Positions 61,911-64,000 of a DNA stretch of 64,000 nucleotides are shown in pieces; within the stretch, counting starts at the first letter, position 1; each line of letters begins with the position of its first letter. The notes below the pieces were generated by a model that worked only from the letters and a program-made list of their open reading frames with translations, searched no databases and was not told the origin of the DNA. Source of the stretch: Streptomyces graminofaciens (lineage in GTDB: Bacteria; Actinomycetota; Actinomycetes; Streptomycetales; Streptomycetaceae); NCBI RefSeq assembly GCF_030294945.1, contig NZ_AP018448.1:3906001-3970000 (forward strand), written 5' to 3'. The position numbers and the translations under genes were made by a program.

Positions 61911-64000
61911 CTAGGACAGAGTCAGCCGTGGCTTCGGCGCGTCCGTGCGCCCCGTACGCGGACGCCGACTGCCCGCCCGGTACTGGGCGGGCCAGCCGAC
62001 GCCCGCCCCCTCGTACCCCTGTTCCGCCGCCGCGTGCAACGTCCAGTGCGGGTCGTACAGATGCGGCCGCCCCAACGCGCACAGATCCGTCCGCCCGGCC
62101 AGGATCAGCGAGTTCACGTCGTCCCACGAAGAGATCGCCCCCACCGCCACCACCGGCACCCCCACCTCGTGCCGGATCCGGTCCGCGAACGGCGTCTGGT
62201 ACGAGCGCCCGTACTCGGGACGCTCCTCGGCGACGACCTGCCCGGTCGAGACGTCCACGGCGTCCGCGCCGTGCGCCGCGAAAGCCCGGGCGATCTCGAC
62301 GGCGTCCTCGGCTCTCGTCCCGCCGTCGGCCCAGTCGGTCGCGGAGACACGGACGGTCATCGGCCGCTCCTCCGGCCACACCGCCCGTACGGCGTCGAAG
62401 ACTTCGAGCGGGAAGCGCAGCCGCCGGTCGAGCGATCCCCCGTACCGGTCGGTGCGCCGATTCGTCAGCGGGGAGAGGAAGCCGGAGAGCAAGTAGCCGT
62501 GCGCACAGTGGAGTTCGAGGAGATCGAAGCCGCAGCGGGCGGCCCGCCACGCTGCGGAGGTGAACTGTTCGCGGATGTCAGTGAGTTGGGCGCGGGAGAG
62601 TTCACGAGGGGTCTGGCTGCCCGGCTTGTACGGGATCGGGGACGCGGCCACGAGGGGCCAGTTGCCGTCCTCCAGGGGCTCGTCGATGCCCTCCCACATC
62701 AGCTGGGTGGACCCCTTGCGCCCGGAGTGCCCGAGCTGGAGGCCGACGGCCGTGCCCGGCGCCTGTGCGTGCACGAACCTCACGATCCGGCGCCAGGCCT
62801 CCGCCTGCCGGGGGTTCCAGAGCCCGGCGCAGCCCGGGGTGATCCGCCCCTCCGGGCTGACGCACACCATCTCGGTCATCACCAGCCCGGCGCCACCGAG
62901 GGCACGCGCGCCCAGATGGACGAGGTGGAAGTCCCCGGGGACGCCGTCCACAGCCGAGTACATGTCCATCGGCGAGACGACCACCCGGTTGCGCAGGGTC
63001 AGGCCGCGCAACCGGAACGGGGTGAACATCGGTGGCGTATCGGGCGGGCAGCCGAACTCGCGCTCCACGGCCCCGGTGAAGTGCGCGTCCCGCAGCCGGA
63101 GGTTGTCGTGCGTGACGCGGCGGCTTCGGGTGAGGAGGTTGAAGGCGAACTGCCGGGGAGGCTGGCCCAGATACAGCCCGAGGTTCTCGAACCACTCCAG
63201 GCTGGCCCGCGCCGCCCGCTGCGTGGACGCGACGACAGGGCGCCGCTCCTCCTCGTACGCCGCGAGCGCCCGTGCCAGATCCGGCTGTTCCTCCAGACAG
63301 GCGGCCAGCGCGAGCGCGTCCTCGACGGCGAGCTTCGTACCGGAGCCGATGGAGAAGTGCGCGGTGTGCGCGGCATCGCCGAGCAGTACCAGATTGCCGT
63401 GCGACCAGTGCTCGTTGACGACCGTGCGGAAGGTGGTCCAGGCGGACTTGTTGGACCTGAGCGGCCGTCCGCCGAGCGCGTCCGCGAAGATTTTCGCGCA
63501 CCGCTCGACCGACTCGCGCTCGTCCATCCCCTCGAACCCGGCAGCCCGCCACACGTCCTCGCGCATCTCCACGATGACGGTGGAGGCGTCCGCCCGGTAG
63601 GGATAGCCGTGCAGCTGCATCACGCCGTGCTCGGTTTGGGCGATCTCGAACCGGAACGCCTCGAAGGCGAAGTCGGCGGCGAGCCAGATGTAGCGGCAGC
63701 GGTGCTCCTCGACGGCCGGCCGGAACACCTCCGCGTACGCCTCGCGTGTCGCGCTGCCCACCCCGTCCGCCGCGACGACCAGGTCGTACGTCTCGCAGAG
63801 CCACTCCGGGTAGGGGGCCTCCGTACGGAAGCGGAGGTCGACGCCGAGGGAGCGGCAGCGCTCGTGCAGGATCTGCAGGAGCCGGCGGCGGCCCAGCGCG
63901 GCGAAGCCGTGGCCTCCGGCGGTGTGGCGGGTGGCTCCGTGGACGATGTCTATGTCGTTCCAGCGGACGAAGTGCTGCTGGAGGGCCTCGTGGACGACCG
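61911..64000 (-). CDS. Bifunctional FAD monooxygenase / Old-Yellow-Enzyme reductase acting on aryl-CoA (5' end outside window)
   Basis: Visible here are ~696 residues of a fusion; the start lies beyond base 64000. The N-terminal part is a flavin-dependent aromatic hydroxylase (DLVVAADGVGSATREAY, and the second FAD motif LVLLGDAAHTAHFSIGSGTK). The C-terminal ~370 residues are an FMN-binding Old-Yellow-Enzyme barrel: MFTPFRLRGLTLRNRVVVSP, LQLGHSGRKGST, ELHCAHGYLLSGFLSPLTNR, VVAVGAISSWDD. This architecture is that of 2-aminobenzoyl-CoA monooxygenase/reductase and of proteins annotated salicylyl-CoA 5-hydroxylase. It would hydroxylate and reduce the CoA-activated ring. The ATG at 63761 is internal, because conserved sequence continues upstream of it (HGATRHTAGGHGFAALGRRR). 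Confidence 0.92.
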   Translation of the reverse strand, partial: VVHEALQQHFVRWNDIDIVHGATRHTAGGHGFAALGRRRLLQILHERCRSLGVDLRFRTEAPYPEWLCETYDLVVAADGVGSATREAYAEVFRPAVEEHRCRYIWLAADFAFEAFRFEIAQTEHGVMQLHGYPYRADASTVIVEMREDVWRAAGFEGMDERESVERCAKIFADALGGRPLRSNKSAWTTFRTVVNEHWSHGNLVLLGDAAHTAHFSIGSGTKLAVEDALALAACLEEQPDLARALAAYEEERRPVVASTQRAARASLEWFENLGLYLGQPPRQFAFNLLTRSRRVTHDNLRLRDAHFTGAVEREFGCPPDTPPMFTPFRLRGLTLRNRVVVSPMDMYSAVDGVPGDFHLVHLGARALGGAGLVMTEMVCVSPEGRITPGCAGLWNPRQAEAWRRIVRFVHAQAPGTAVGLQLGHSGRKGSTQLMWEGIDEPLEDGNWPLVAASPIPYKPGSQTPRELSRAQLTDIREQFTSAAWRAARCGFDLLELHCAHGYLLSGFLSPLTNRRTDRYGGSLDRRLRFPLEVFDAVRAVWPEERPMTVRVSATDWADGGTRAEDAVEIARAFAAHGADAVDVSTGQVVAEERPEYGRSYQTPFADRIRHEVGVPVVAVGAISSWDDVNSLILAGRTDLCALGRPHLYDPHWTLHAAAEQGYEGAGVGWPAQYRAGSRRPRTGRTDAPKPRLTLS

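Overview
High-GC DNA with GTG/TTG starts, many GTGA/ATGA overlaps, twin-arginine lipoproteins, SARP-type regulators, a DUF5999-type small protein and ROK/DasR/CebR-style sugar control. This is a Streptomyces chromosome. From memory, and not checked by any search, the gene order from the fadAB pair to the HTH-MurA gene is that of the S. coelicolor SCO6027 to SCO5998 region, so the first ~35 kb looks like conserved core. The remainder looks more strain-variable.

Layout. 1-1 kb: end of a LacI regulator. 1.2-4.6 kb: fadA-fadB beta-oxidation operon. 4.8-9.1 kb: galE, a LytR-CpsA-Psr wall-polymer ligase, a small NYN/PIN-like protein and an amino-acid permease. 9.3-11.2 kb: dxs. 11.5-20 kb: two sugar ABC systems on the minus strand, a xylose-type XylFGH set with its ROK regulator (rok7B7-like) and an NgcEFG-type amino-sugar importer that lacks its own ATPase. 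20.5-26.5 kb: a large secreted GH92 alpha-mannosidase, two decayed genes (a TIR-like nucleotide-binding protein and an antisense GH92 tail) and a secreted AA10 LPMO with a CBM2 domain. 27-35 kb: an OmpR-type two-component system, aconitase, a small membrane or secreted protein, and an XRE-domain/MurA-like fusion. 35-39.8 kb: a scrap of transposase, a LacI regulator convergent with a secreted GH5-ricin glycanase, and a 3-hydroxyisobutyryl-CoA hydrolase-like enzyme. 39.9-45.7 kb: two overlapping AfsR-like regulators and an AraC regulator. 45.8-51.6 kb: a DUF1275-DoxX-isochorismatase-amidohydrolase row, divergent from two alpha/beta-hydrolases. 51.7-55 kb: Tat-exported flavoprotein and a divergent PucR-type regulator. 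55-57 kb: exported beta-carbonic anhydrase and small proteins. 57-64 kb: a CoA-linked aromatic-acid island (RidA, acyl-CoA dehydrogenase, aryl-CoA ligase, PaaX regulator, FAD monooxygenase/Old-Yellow-Enzyme fusion) with cysC/cysD debris inside it.

How the parts fit. The centre of the window is a carbohydrate-scavenging district. Secreted enzymes (GH92, AA10-CBM2, GH5-ricin) release sugars that the XylFGH and NgcEFG importers could take up. Several promoters carry recognisable operators: an exact CebR box before the LPMO, a 13/16 DasR-like site before ngcE, and strong palindromes before GH92 and GH5. The right end appears to activate and dearomatise 2-aminobenzoate or a related aromatic acid as its CoA thioester. 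No rRNA, tRNA, CRISPR array or intact mobile element was seen. The window shows no complete new defence system; the nearest thing is the broken TIR-like gene directly behind the GH92 stop codon.
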